Positions 6,907-12,505 of a stretch of 18,616 bases of DNA are shown here, piece after piece; the first letter of the stretch is position 1; each line of letters opens with the position of its first letter. Source of the DNA: Acidocella sp. (GTDB taxonomy: Bacteria; Pseudomonadota; Alphaproteobacteria; Acetobacterales; Acetobacteraceae). A model generated the notes under the pieces. It made no database searches and was not told the DNA's origin. It saw only the letters and a list, made by a program, of their open reading frames with translations. Position numbers and translations under genes: made by a program. The DNA is taken from assembly GCA_028687415.1 (NCBI GenBank), contig JAQUAC010000012.1, forward strand, positions 1 through 18,616, written 5' to 3'.

Positions 6907-7266
6907 TCAGACGACGAGCTCACGGTCGACGTCCTGGACTTTCCGGCGGGCGAGGGCGAGGTTGCCGCGGGTTTTGTCGAGAACGAAATAAATGAACAGG
7001 CCGGGTGCGTTCTGTGCCGGGCGGATGATCTGATACTGCGTGTCCAGCGTGATCAGAATGTCTTCAATGGGGCCTGTGAGGTCAAGATCCGTCATTGTCC
7101 GAAGCTGCGCACGGAGAAGGTCAGTGTTGCCGGCGGCGGCGATTTCCATGTCGATGCCAGAACCCTTGCTGCCGACGATCATGCCGCTGGTATAATCGGC
7201 AACGGCAACGGCCATGGCGCCGTTAACGGACATGAGGTCGGTTAACGCGGTTTCTAACGTGCTCAT
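6907..7266 (-). CDS. Stand-alone roadblock/LC7 domain protein
   Basis: The 119-residue protein starts at ATG 7266 with GAGAGA about 9 nt upstream. It is a single alpha/beta domain: an N-terminal helix (METALTDLM-like), strand GAMAVAVADYTSGMIVG, a helix with LLRAQLRTMTDL, strand IEDILITLDTQYQIIRP, then GLFIYFVLDKTRGNLALARRKVQD. This order is typical of roadblock/LC7 (MglB-like) proteins, which dimerise and often regulate small Ras-like GTPases or take part in signalling complexes. No MglA-like GTPase is encoded in this window. The nearest same-strand gene is the pseudophosphatase, 316 bp downstream, so co-transcription is uncertain. The family call is good; the function is unknown. Confidence 0.82.
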   Translation of the reverse strand: MSTLETALTDLMSVNGAMAVAVADYTSGMIVGSKGSGIDMEIAAAGNTDLLRAQLRTMTDLDLTGPIEDILITLDTQYQIIRPAQNAPGLFIYFVLDKTRGNLALARRKVQDVDRELVV

Positions 7267-7294
7267 TAAGATTTTCTCTCAGTTGCTGCTCTAA

Positions 7295-7322
7295 AAATTA
7301 ACTCATTATGTAGTCTTGTCAA
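7295..7322 (-). promoter_or_regulatory. Candidate promoter of the roadblock gene
   Basis: On the minus strand a perfect TTGACA (7317-7322) is followed after 16 bp by TAATTT (7295-7300), about 29 bp before the ATG. The -35 box is perfect; the -10 box is weak. Confidence 0.4.
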
Positions 7323-7360
7323 TTCTGCCATGTTCATGAGCTTGTTTTTGAAGCCGACAT

Positions 7361-7385
7361 CGAGAGGGGGTTTGACCGCCTCTCG
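7361..7385. repeat. Hairpin in the gap between the roadblock gene and thiE
   Basis: CGAGAGG (7361-7367) and CCTCTCG (7379-7385) form a 7-bp stem with an 11-nt loop. It lies upstream of the roadblock gene and downstream of thiE. No U-run follows on either strand. The rest of the 265-bp gap shows no gene. Confidence 0.5.
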
Positions 7386-7488
7386 GCACGTAATGCAGGG
7401 GGTCGCCGCTGGCCTGCCTTTTATAGGGAGGGGCAGCTTGCCGGTTGATCATCTTGGCTGGTGAGGTTTGAGAATGTGGTAATGGGAC

Positions 7489-7514
7489 GGTCTCGATCAG
7501 GTGTGATTGAGACC
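7489..7514 (-). terminator. Stem-loop just downstream of thiE
   Basis: GGTCTC-G-ATCA (7489-7499) pairs with TGAT-T-GAGACC (7504-7514), giving an 11-bp stem with one G-T wobble and a 4-nt loop, 17 bp after the thiE stop. It lacks a U-tract, so it may be a 3'-end stabiliser or a Rho-assisted end rather than a classical terminator. Confidence 0.5.
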
Positions 7515-7531
7515 CGGTCCTTGCGGGGGGC

Positions 7532-8152
7532 CTATTGGCCGGCGATGGCGGCGAGCATGGCGCGCACCCCGGCGGCGGGGCCTTCCGGGTGGTTCCACAC
7601 GGCTCCGACCACGGCCAGGAAATCCGCCCCTGCCTGCACCAGCGGTGCGCAGTTCTGCGCGTTGATGCCGCCAATGGCGACGCAGGGGATCTCCATAACT
7701 TCGGCCCAGAGGCGCAGGGTTTCGATCTCCGCCATCTCCGGCGGTTCTTTGGTGGCGGTGGGGAAGAAGGCGCCGAAGGCGACGTAATCGGCCCCGGCCT
7801 CGCCGGCTTCCATCGCCAGGTGGCGGGAGTTGTGACAGGTCACGCCGAGCGTCAGGTCGCCGAGGATCTTGCGGGCGTCGCGCACCTTCATGTCGGTCTG
7901 GCCGACATGCGCGCCGTCGCAGCCCAGCTTTACGGCGAGGTCCGGGCGGTCGTTCAGGATGAACGCCACATCCCGGCTCTGGGCGATGGGGCGCAGGCGG
8001 TCGATGGTCTTTTGCAACTCCGTGTCCGGCACATCCTTCAGCCGCAGCTGCAAGGCGGCGACATCCCCGGCATCAAGGGCGGCGGCGAGCTGGTCCTCGA
8101 AATTGGCGGGCAGCACGGGCGGGGTGATGAGGTAGAGGCGGCAATCGGTCAC
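7532..8152 (-). CDS. thiE: Thiamine-phosphate synthase
   Basis: The 206-residue TIM-barrel protein couples hydroxymethylpyrimidine pyrophosphate with thiazole phosphate to make thiamine monophosphate. ThiE blocks seen in order are LYLITPP, AALQLRLKD, ILNDRPDLAVKLGCDGAHVG, QTDMKVRDAR, GADYVAFGAFFPTATK, CVAIGGINAQN and FLAVVGAVWN. The conserved GxSxH segment reads GVTCHNS, a small variation. The start is GTG at 8152, supported by AAGGAC seven bases upstream and by the family N-terminus. It lies 59 bp behind the aldolase gene on the same strand, directly after a strong terminator hairpin. No TPP riboswitch fits in that gap. Confidence 0.92.
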   Translation of the reverse strand: MTDCRLYLITPPVLPANFEDQLAAALDAGDVAALQLRLKDVPDTELQKTIDRLRPIAQSRDVAFILNDRPDLAVKLGCDGAHVGQTDMKVRDARKILGDLTLGVTCHNSRHLAMEAGEAGADYVAFGAFFPTATKEPPEMAEIETLRLWAEVMEIPCVAIGGINAQNCAPLVQAGADFLAVVGAVWNHPEGPAAGVRAMLAAIAGQ

Positions 8153-8169
8153 TTTGTGTCCTTGAAATG

Positions 8170-8194
8170 AAAACGGGGGGCCGAAGCCCCCCGT
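8170..8194 (-). terminator. Intrinsic terminator between the aldolase gene and thiE
   Basis: On the minus strand ACGGGGGGC, a TTCG tetraloop and GCCCCCCGT form a 9-bp stem followed by TTTT. It is a textbook intrinsic terminator with a C(UUCG)G loop. It ends about 18 nt before the thiE start codon and next to its ribosome binding site, so thiE depends on read-through or a hidden promoter. Confidence 0.85.
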
Positions 8195-8211
8195 GAGCGG
8201 TTCAACGCGCG

Positions 8212-9126
8212 TTAGGCTTTGTTCAGATAGATGTCGATGATCTTCTGCAGCATGGCCAGGGCTTCCTCGCGCGGGCGCTGGAAGGTGTTGCGGCCAATGA
8301 TGGAGCCGTTGGCGCCGCCGTCCCGCAGGCCGCGGATTTCCTCGTACAGCCCGTCCAGGCTCTTGGCTTCGCCGCCGGAGAACACGACGATGCGCTTGCC
8401 CGCGAAGCAGGACTGCACCACATGAGCCGTGCGCTTAGCCATGGTCGAGGCGTCGAACCCGGCATAGGATTTCTTCGCCGCTTCCAGGGAGATCACCTCC
8501 GTGGGGGGCTTCACCTTAATAATGTGCGCGCCGATGAGGGCGGCCATGTGGGCGGCATAGGCGCAAATGTCGAGCGCGGTTTCGGCGGCTTTGTCCAGAT
8601 TCGGGCCGCGCGGGTAGGACCACACGACCACGGCCAGGCCGGCGGCCTTGGCTTCTTCGGCCATTTCGCGGATTTCCTCGATCAGGTCGAAGGCGAATTC
8701 GCTGCCCGGATAGATGGTGAAGCCGATGGCCGAGCAACCCAGGCGCAGCGCGTCGTTCACCGAGCCGGTCAGGCCCTGGTTCTTGTCTGTGGCCAGGGAG
8801 TTGGAGGAGTTGACCTTCAGGATCGTCGGGATCTGCCCGGCGAAGGTGGAAGCGCCGGCTTCGATCATGCCCAGCGGGGCGGCGTAGGCGGAGAGCCCGG
8901 CGTCGATGGCGAGCTGGAAGTGGTAATGCGGGTCGTAGGCTGCTGGGTTGGGGGCGAAGGAGCGGGCCGGACCATGCTCGAAGCCCTGGTCAACCGGCAG
9001 GATGACGAGCTTGCCGGTGCCGGCCAGCTTGCCGGCCATCAGCATGCGCGCGAGGTTGGCTTTGGTGCCGGGGTTGTCGCTTTCGTAATGCGACAGGATT
9101 GTTTTAACTGTTTGCGTAATCGCCAT
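8212..9126 (-). CDS. Class I fructose-bisphosphate aldolase (DhnA/FbaB family)
   Basis: The 304-residue protein reversibly cleaves fructose 1,6-bisphosphate to two triose phosphates through a Schiff base, without metal. The sequence has VILPVDQGFEHGP, YDPHYHFQLAIDAG, AYAAPLGMIEAG, VVWSYPRGPNLDK, AHIIKVKPPTE with the likely Schiff-base Lys204 (or Lys206), and GGANGSIIGRNTFQRP for phosphate binding. The ATG at 9126 (MAITQTVK) fits the family start; upstream codons to 9213 have no family similarity. GGGTGGGA lies just upstream. It is followed by a strong terminator and then thiE. Confidence 0.94.
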   Translation of the reverse strand: MAITQTVKTILSHYESDNPGTKANLARMLMAGKLAGTGKLVILPVDQGFEHGPARSFAPNPAAYDPHYHFQLAIDAGLSAYAAPLGMIEAGASTFAGQIPTILKVNSSNSLATDKNQGLTGSVNDALRLGCSAIGFTIYPGSEFAFDLIEEIREMAEEAKAAGLAVVVWSYPRGPNLDKAAETALDICAYAAHMAALIGAHIIKVKPPTEVISLEAAKKSYAGFDASTMAKRTAHVVQSCFAGKRIVVFSGGEAKSLDGLYEEIRGLRDGGANGSIIGRNTFQRPREEALAMLQKIIDIYLNKA

Positions 9127-9235
9127 ATCGGTCCCACCCTCTGCTGCAAATAAATCTGGTCGCCGTGTAGCCCATGAAGATACGGATGTCATGGCCCCTT
9201 CTGCGCCCCGCAAAAGCTGGCAAAATGCGGCAAAA

Positions 9236-9649
9236 TCATGGTCCGAGGCGGCTGATTGCGTGACAATTTTGAAGAGATGGCGTCAGCCAGCCGGGCAGGC
9301 GCCGGGTGGCGCCGGGGGCGGCCATGTCCAGTGCCGGGGGCGGGGTGCTGAGCAGCAGCGCCCCACTGGCGGCGGCGAATTCGGCAACTTGGCCCCAGGC
9401 CGGGCAGGGGGCGAGTACCACGCCGGGCAGGCCGAGCCGCAGCGCCTCCCAGGCGCGGCCCGGGGCGGCGCCGCAGTCCAGAAGCGCCGGGCCGGAGGCT
9501 GAAGCCGCCGAGAGCAGTTCGCGCCACCACAGGCAACCGGCATATAGTGCCGCGCCGGGGGCGGAGAGCAGCGTGACGGGCAAACCGGGGGCCAGCGCCG
9601 CGCGGGCGTGCTCAACTCCGTAGCTCATAACGGCAGATGGATGTTTCAT
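9236..9649 (-). CDS. Uncharacterised 137-residue protein
   Basis: I do not recognise the family. The frame is on the same strand as the aldolase gene, 109 bp upstream of it. The protein has an alternating strand/helix pattern (LPVTLLSAPGAALYAG, GPALLDCGAAPGRAWEALRL, GVVLAPCPAWGQVAEFAAASG) that suggests a small alpha/beta domain, and a PPP run (STPPPALD). ATG 9649 or ATG 9628 (MSYGVEH) could be the start; neither has a clear ribosome binding site. It faces the zapA block across 88 bp containing two perfect palindromes. The frame is plausible as a gene because it lacks better competition on either strand. Confidence 0.6.
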   Translation of the reverse strand: MKHPSAVMSYGVEHARAALAPGLPVTLLSAPGAALYAGCLWWRELLSAASASGPALLDCGAAPGRAWEALRLGLPGVVLAPCPAWGQVAEFAAASGALLLSTPPPALDMAAPGATRRLPGWLTPSLQNCHAISRLGP

Positions 9650-9676
9650 TGCGAATTACATGCTTTGTTCATAAGA

Positions 9677-9700
9677 ATTAGCTAATGGGAATAAGCTTAT
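9677..9700. promoter_or_regulatory. Two adjacent 10-bp palindromes in a divergent gap
   Basis: ATTAGCTAAT (9677-9686) and ATAAGCTTAT (9691-9700) are each perfect palindromes, with centres 14 bp apart, in the AT-rich gap between two divergently transcribed genes. They could bind a dimeric regulator or be AT-rich promoter DNA. Confidence 0.45.
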
Positions 9701-9737
9701 CTTGACCTCGCACGGCGGGGTCGAGTTGAATAGATAC

Positions 9738-9938
9738 ATGTCGGAAGCAGAATCAGAAGACGAGATCCTGGATCGCATTGAATCCGCCCTGCGCAAGATT
9801 GCGAATTTAGCGCAGCTTCCGCAGGTTGAGGCTGAGCAGTCCTTTGACCGCGCCGCCCTTGCCGCCTCGCTGGATGGCATCATCGCGCGCCTGCGTGAAG
9901 GGCTGGAGCCGCCTGAGTCCGGCGAGCAAACGGAGTAA
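9738..9938 (+). CDS. Short coiled-coil protein upstream of zapA (DUF4164-like)
   Basis: The 66-residue acidic protein starts at ATG 9738 (MSEAESEDEIL). Two helices with heptad-like spacing (ILDRIESALRKIANLAQL and AALAASLDGIIARLREGLE) suggest a small coiled coil. A short coiled-coil gene directly before zapA is common in alphaproteobacteria and is often annotated DUF4164; that assignment is inferred from size, position and pattern. The stop codon is 7 bp before the zapA start, so the two are probably co-translated. An in-frame TTG at 9702 gives a longer form with no support. Confidence 0.7.
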   Translation: MSEAESEDEILDRIESALRKIANLAQLPQVEAEQSFDRAALAASLDGIIARLREGLEPPESGEQTE

Positions 9939-9945
9939 CCACCCC

Positions 9946-10269
9946 ATGGCACAAGTCACCATCCGCATTAATGGCTACGCCTATACTGTAGGCTGTGAGG
10001 ATGGGCAGGAACCCCATCTGACCCGGATGGCGGCCGAGATTGAGCAGCGCATCACCAGCATTAAGGCCATTGGTGGCCAGTCCGGTGAGGCGCGGCTGCT
10101 GATGTTGGCCGCGCTGCTGCTGGCCGACGAGTTGCACGATATGCGCCAGACCGCCGCCGCCCAGGCCGAGGCGCCGGTGCCGGCCAAGCCGGACGGTGAG
10201 CGCCGCGCAAGGCTGCGCCGCGTGGCCGCCCGTGCGGAAGAGATTGCAGCGGACATGCTTGACGCCTAA
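9946..10269 (+). CDS. zapA: Cell division protein ZapA
   Basis: The 107-residue protein begins MAQVTIRINGYAYTVGCEDGQE, the typical ZapA N-terminal strands, followed by HLTRMAAEIEQRI and a long helix (EARLLMLAALLLADELHDM) that forms the dimer/tetramer coiled coil. ZapA cross-links FtsZ filaments in the Z-ring. A longer frame from 9826 overlaps the upstream gene and lacks family similarity. The SD-like CGGAG overlaps the upstream stop region. A 6S RNA follows directly, an arrangement also seen in E. coli (zapA-ssrS). Confidence 0.92.
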   Translation: MAQVTIRINGYAYTVGCEDGQEPHLTRMAAEIEQRITSIKAIGGQSGEARLLMLAALLLADELHDMRQTAAAQAEAPVPAKPDGERRARLRRVAARAEEIAADMLDA

Positions 10270-10272
10270 ACT
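10244..10272 (+). promoter_or_regulatory. Candidate promoter of the 6S RNA
   Basis: TTGCAG (10244-10249) is followed after 17 bp by TAAACT (10267-10272). The predicted start at about 10279-10280 coincides with the first base of the closing stem of the 6S RNA. The -10 box overlaps the zapA stop codon. Confidence 0.5.
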
Positions 10273-10278
10273 GATATT

Positions 10279-10433
10279 TGGAGCTGTCCGGTTCGACAGG
10301 TAGCACATCCCCAGGGCCGTTAAGCATCTCCCTAGGGAGCTGGCTCTGCCCGGATCTTGGTTCGGGTATCTGGCGCCCACCTGCACAAGCAGGCCTTGGG
10401 AGGATGTCATCGCCAACGGCCAGGGCGGCTCCA
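10279..10433 (+). ncRNA. ssrS: 6S RNA
   Basis: The 226-280-bp space after zapA has no gene but folds into a long, interrupted hairpin. The ends GGAGCTGTCC (10280-10289) and GGGCGGCTCC (10423-10432) pair over 10 bp with two G-U wobbles. Further in, ACATCC pairs with GGATGT, and AGGGCC with GGCCTT. Between them lie small hairpins, including CTCCCTAGGGAG and CCTGC-ACAA-GCAGG. Size (about 155 nt), rod shape with a central bubble, and position behind zapA fit 6S RNA, which binds the housekeeping RNA polymerase as a promoter mimic. The boundaries are estimates from the stem. Confidence 0.78.
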
Positions 10434-10469
10434 CTGTATTTCCCCATGGGCCAGAGTGGTAGGCGCCAG

Positions 10470-10503
10470 TTGAAAATACTCTGAAGGCAAGCATTTATTG
10501 ACC
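10470..10503 (+). promoter_or_regulatory. Promoter-like boxes upstream of ihfB
   Basis: TTGAAA (10470-10475) with ATTTAT 17 bp later, and TTGACC (10498-10503) further on, are good -35-like boxes in the 116 bp between 6S RNA and ihfB. Their -10 partners are weak. One of them probably starts the ihfB-lapA-pyrF-trpF transcript. Confidence 0.3.
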
Positions 10504-10549
10504 AGAAGAGGGCATCCTGGCATCGTAATGTAACAGGGGGAAGGTTATA

Positions 10550-10873
10550 ATGACGCGTTCCGAGCTTATCGCTGGACTGGCGGAAGGTAATCCGCATCTG
10601 ACCGTGGCCGATGTCGAGCGCATCGTGGCGGCGCTGTTCGATGAAATGACGTTGGCGCTCTCGCGCGGCGAGCGCGTGGAGTTGCGCGGTTTTGGCGCGT
10701 TCACCGTGAAGCACCGCCAAGCGCGGGCAGGGCGCAACCCGCGCACCGGCGAGACCGTGGACGTGGCGCAGAAATCCGTGCCGTTCTTCAAGGCTGGCAA
10801 GGAGTTGCGTGAGCGTATAAACAAGCCTGTATCCACGTCCGGCGTGAAGAAGAACGGCGGAGCTAAAAACTGA
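10550..10873 (+). CDS. ihfB: Integration host factor, beta subunit
   Basis: The 107-residue protein is of the HU/IHF fold: N-terminal helices (MTRSELIAGLAEGNPHLTVA, VERIVAALFDEM), strands RVELRGFGAFTVKHR, and the DNA-bending arm GRNPRTG (residues 61-67), followed by VPFFKAGKELRERIN. GFGAF and the NPRTG arm are typical; the N-terminal ELI..LA...PHL pattern favours IHF-beta over HU and IHF-alpha. IHF bends DNA at specific sites in recombination, replication and promoter activation. ATG 10550 has the strong site GGGGGAAGG 5 nt upstream. Its stop overlaps the apparent start of lapA (CTGA). Confidence 0.93.
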   Translation: MTRSELIAGLAEGNPHLTVADVERIVAALFDEMTLALSRGERVELRGFGAFTVKHRQARAGRNPRTGETVDVAQKSVPFFKAGKELRERINKPVSTSGVKKNGGAKN

Positions 10874-11148
10874 AATTCGTCAAAGCCTTCATAGGCTTCC
10901 TGATTATATTGGCGCTGGTGATCTTCCTGCTCTCGAACCGTGGTTTCATGCAGATGGTGTTCTGGCCGTTTGGCGGGGTGCAGGTGGCTTTGGGCGTTGC
11001 GGTGATTGGCGCGCTGGCGGGCGGGTTTATCATCGGCTTGCTGTTTCATCTGCCGTACCGCATCTCCTTGAGCCGCCGGGCCAAACGCGCCGAGAAGCGC
11101 GTGGCCGAGCTGGAAACCAAACCGGCATTGCCGACTGAGACACCATGA
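10870..11148 (+). CDS. lapA: LapA-domain inner membrane protein with an apparent CTG start
   Basis: The 92-residue protein has the LapA/YciS (DUF1049) layout: a first membrane segment (KFVKAFIGFLIILALVIFLL), a short loop with SNRGFMQMVFWPFGG, a second segment (VALGVAVIGALAGGFIIGLL) and a cytoplasmic basic coiled coil (RRAKRAEKRVAELE). LapA acts with LapB in controlling LpxC turnover in E. coli. The family N-terminus needs the frame to begin at 10870, where the only candidate codon is CTG, overlapping the ihfB TGA; GGAG lies 7 nt upstream. A TAA in frame at 10864 rules out an earlier start, and TTG 10909 would remove half the first membrane segment. The end overlaps pyrF by 4 bp (ATGA). Confidence 0.85.
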   Translation: MKFVKAFIGFLIILALVIFLLSNRGFMQMVFWPFGGVQVALGVAVIGALAGGFIIGLLFHLPYRISLSRRAKRAEKRVAELETKPALPTETP

Positions 11149-11831
11149 CCAAAAAACTTATCGCCGCTATCGACACGCCGGAGCTGGCGCGGGCGCAGGA
11201 ACTTGTTGCCGCCGTGGCACCGCATTGCGGGCTGGTGAAGCTGGGGCTGGAATTTTTTCTCCGCCATGGGCCGCAGGGTTTTGCCCAGGCGGCGCAAGGG
11301 CGGAATGTGTTCCTGGATTTGAAGCTGCACGACATTCCCAACACCGTGGCCGGGGCTGTGCGCTCGCTGCTGCCGCTGGGGGCGGATATGTTGACCATCC
11401 ATGCCTCGGGCGGGGCTAAGATGGTCGAGGCGGCGGCGAAGGCGGCGGCGGAGGGAGCCAAGTCTCCGAAAATTCTGGCCGTTACGGTGCTGACCAGCCT
11501 GGATGCCTCTGCCCTGGCGGAAACCGGCGTGGCCGGCGGTCCGGCGCAGCAGGTGCTGCGGCTGGCGCGGCTGGCGCTGGCGAACGGGGCGGATGGCTTG
11601 GTTTGCTCCGCGCATGAGATTTCCCGCCTGCGTGACGCCTTTGGGGACAAGCCCATTCTCGTGGTGCCGGGCATCCGTCCGGTGGGCGCGGCACTGGGCG
11701 ACCAGGCGCGGGTGATGACGCCGGAAGAGGCCGTGGCGGCGGGGGCGGATTACATCGTCGTTGGGCGGCCGATTACCGGGGCAGCCAATCCCGCTGAAGC
11801 TGCGGCGGCTATTGCCGCGTCCATCAGATGA
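11145..11831 (+). CDS. pyrF: Orotidine 5'-phosphate decarboxylase
   Basis: The 228-residue TIM-barrel enzyme converts OMP to UMP, the last step of pyrimidine synthesis. Key features are IAAIDTP at the N-terminus, VKLGLEFF, the catalytic DLKLHDIPNTV (Asp58, Lys60, Asp63) and the phosphate-binding VVPGIRPVG and DYIVVGRPIT. The length is normal for the bacterial class I enzyme. The start overlaps the lapA stop (ATGA) and the stop overlaps the trpF start in the same way, so translation is probably coupled along ihfB-lapA-pyrF-trpF. Confidence 0.96.
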   Translation: MTKKLIAAIDTPELARAQELVAAVAPHCGLVKLGLEFFLRHGPQGFAQAAQGRNVFLDLKLHDIPNTVAGAVRSLLPLGADMLTIHASGGAKMVEAAAKAAAEGAKSPKILAVTVLTSLDASALAETGVAGGPAQQVLRLARLALANGADGLVCSAHEISRLRDAFGDKPILVVPGIRPVGAALGDQARVMTPEEAVAAGADYIVVGRPITGAANPAEAAAAIAASIR

Positions 11832-12448
11832 AACTGGTTAAGATTTGCGGCGTGAATAGCCCGGAGGCGTTTGACGCCGCCGTGGAGGCGCATGCGGATC
11901 TCGTTGGTTTTGTATTCTTCCCGGCCTCGCCGCGCTACGTGACGCCGGTGGAGGCGGCCACGCTTTCCGCCCGGCATGCCGGTTTCCCGCTGCGCGTGGG
12001 GCTGTTCGTCAATCCGGGCTTTGATGAGATTGACGCTATTTTGCAGGAAATTTCGCTGGATATATTGCAGGTCTACGCACCGGCGGCGGCCATTGCGGCG
12101 CTGCGGGACCGGTTTGGCCGGCCCGTCTGGCGGCAGGTGGGTGTGGCGAGCGAAGCGGATTTTCCGGGCGCGGGTGAGGTGGCTGACGGGTTCGTGGTGG
12201 AGGCCAAGCCGCCGCCGGGCGCCACCCGCCCGGGGGGCAACGCCGTGAAGGCGGATTGGAAGCTGCTCTCGAAGTTTCACTCGGCCAAGCCCTGGCTGCT
12301 GGCGGGCGGACTCAACCCCGGCAATGTGGCGGAGGCTTTGGCACAGACGGGTGCGCCGGGCGTGGATGTGTCCTCGGGCGTGGAGATCGCGCCGGGGAAG
12401 AAATCCCCGGAGTTGATCCGTGCTTTTGTGCGCGCCGCGCGGGGGTAG
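11828..12448 (+). CDS. trpF: Phosphoribosylanthranilate isomerase, with unusual active-site motifs
   Basis: The 206-residue TIM-barrel protein fits TrpF, the isomerase of tryptophan synthesis (PRA to CdRP). MKLVKICGV carries the catalytic Cys7; FVFFPASPRYV, RVGLFVN, LLAGGLNPGNV and GVDVSSGVE are all in place. Three conserved spots differ: QLHG reads QVYA (81-84), the general-acid Asp of the (L/F)DAK segment is Glu125 (VVEAKPP), and the usual GG(T/N)Gxx(F)DW reads GGNAVKADW. It also contains PPPG (128-131), a strong EF-P-dependent stall motif. ATG 11828 overlaps the pyrF stop. trpB, a frequent next gene in alphaproteobacteria, is not adjacent; the next gene is on the other strand. Confidence 0.92.
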   Translation: MKLVKICGVNSPEAFDAAVEAHADLVGFVFFPASPRYVTPVEAATLSARHAGFPLRVGLFVNPGFDEIDAILQEISLDILQVYAPAAAIAALRDRFGRPVWRQVGVASEADFPGAGEVADGFVVEAKPPPGATRPGGNAVKADWKLLSKFHSAKPWLLAGGLNPGNVAEALAQTGAPGVDVSSGVEIAPGKKSPELIRAFVRAARG

Positions 12449-12488
12449 CACTCAGGGGATGATCTCGGCCCTTGGAGGGGTTGGTTCA

Positions 12489-12505
12489 AAGGGGTAAAGC
12501 CCCTT
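12489..12505 (-). terminator. Short stem-loop at the convergent ends of trpF and the SGNH gene
   Basis: AAGGGG (12489-12494) and CCCCTT (12500-12505) form a 6-bp stem with a 5-nt loop. The stem includes part of the TAA stop of the minus-strand gene. On the minus strand it is followed by only a short TTT, so it is at best a weak terminator. Confidence 0.4.

Noticed and set aside
7330..7464. Small plus-strand frame of 44 codons between the roadblock gene and thiE
   Set aside because: No ribosome binding site, composition not protein-like, and it runs across a hairpin.
8153..8211. TPP riboswitch before thiE
   Set aside because: The 59-bp gap is filled by a terminator hairpin and is too short; no THI-box sequence is present.
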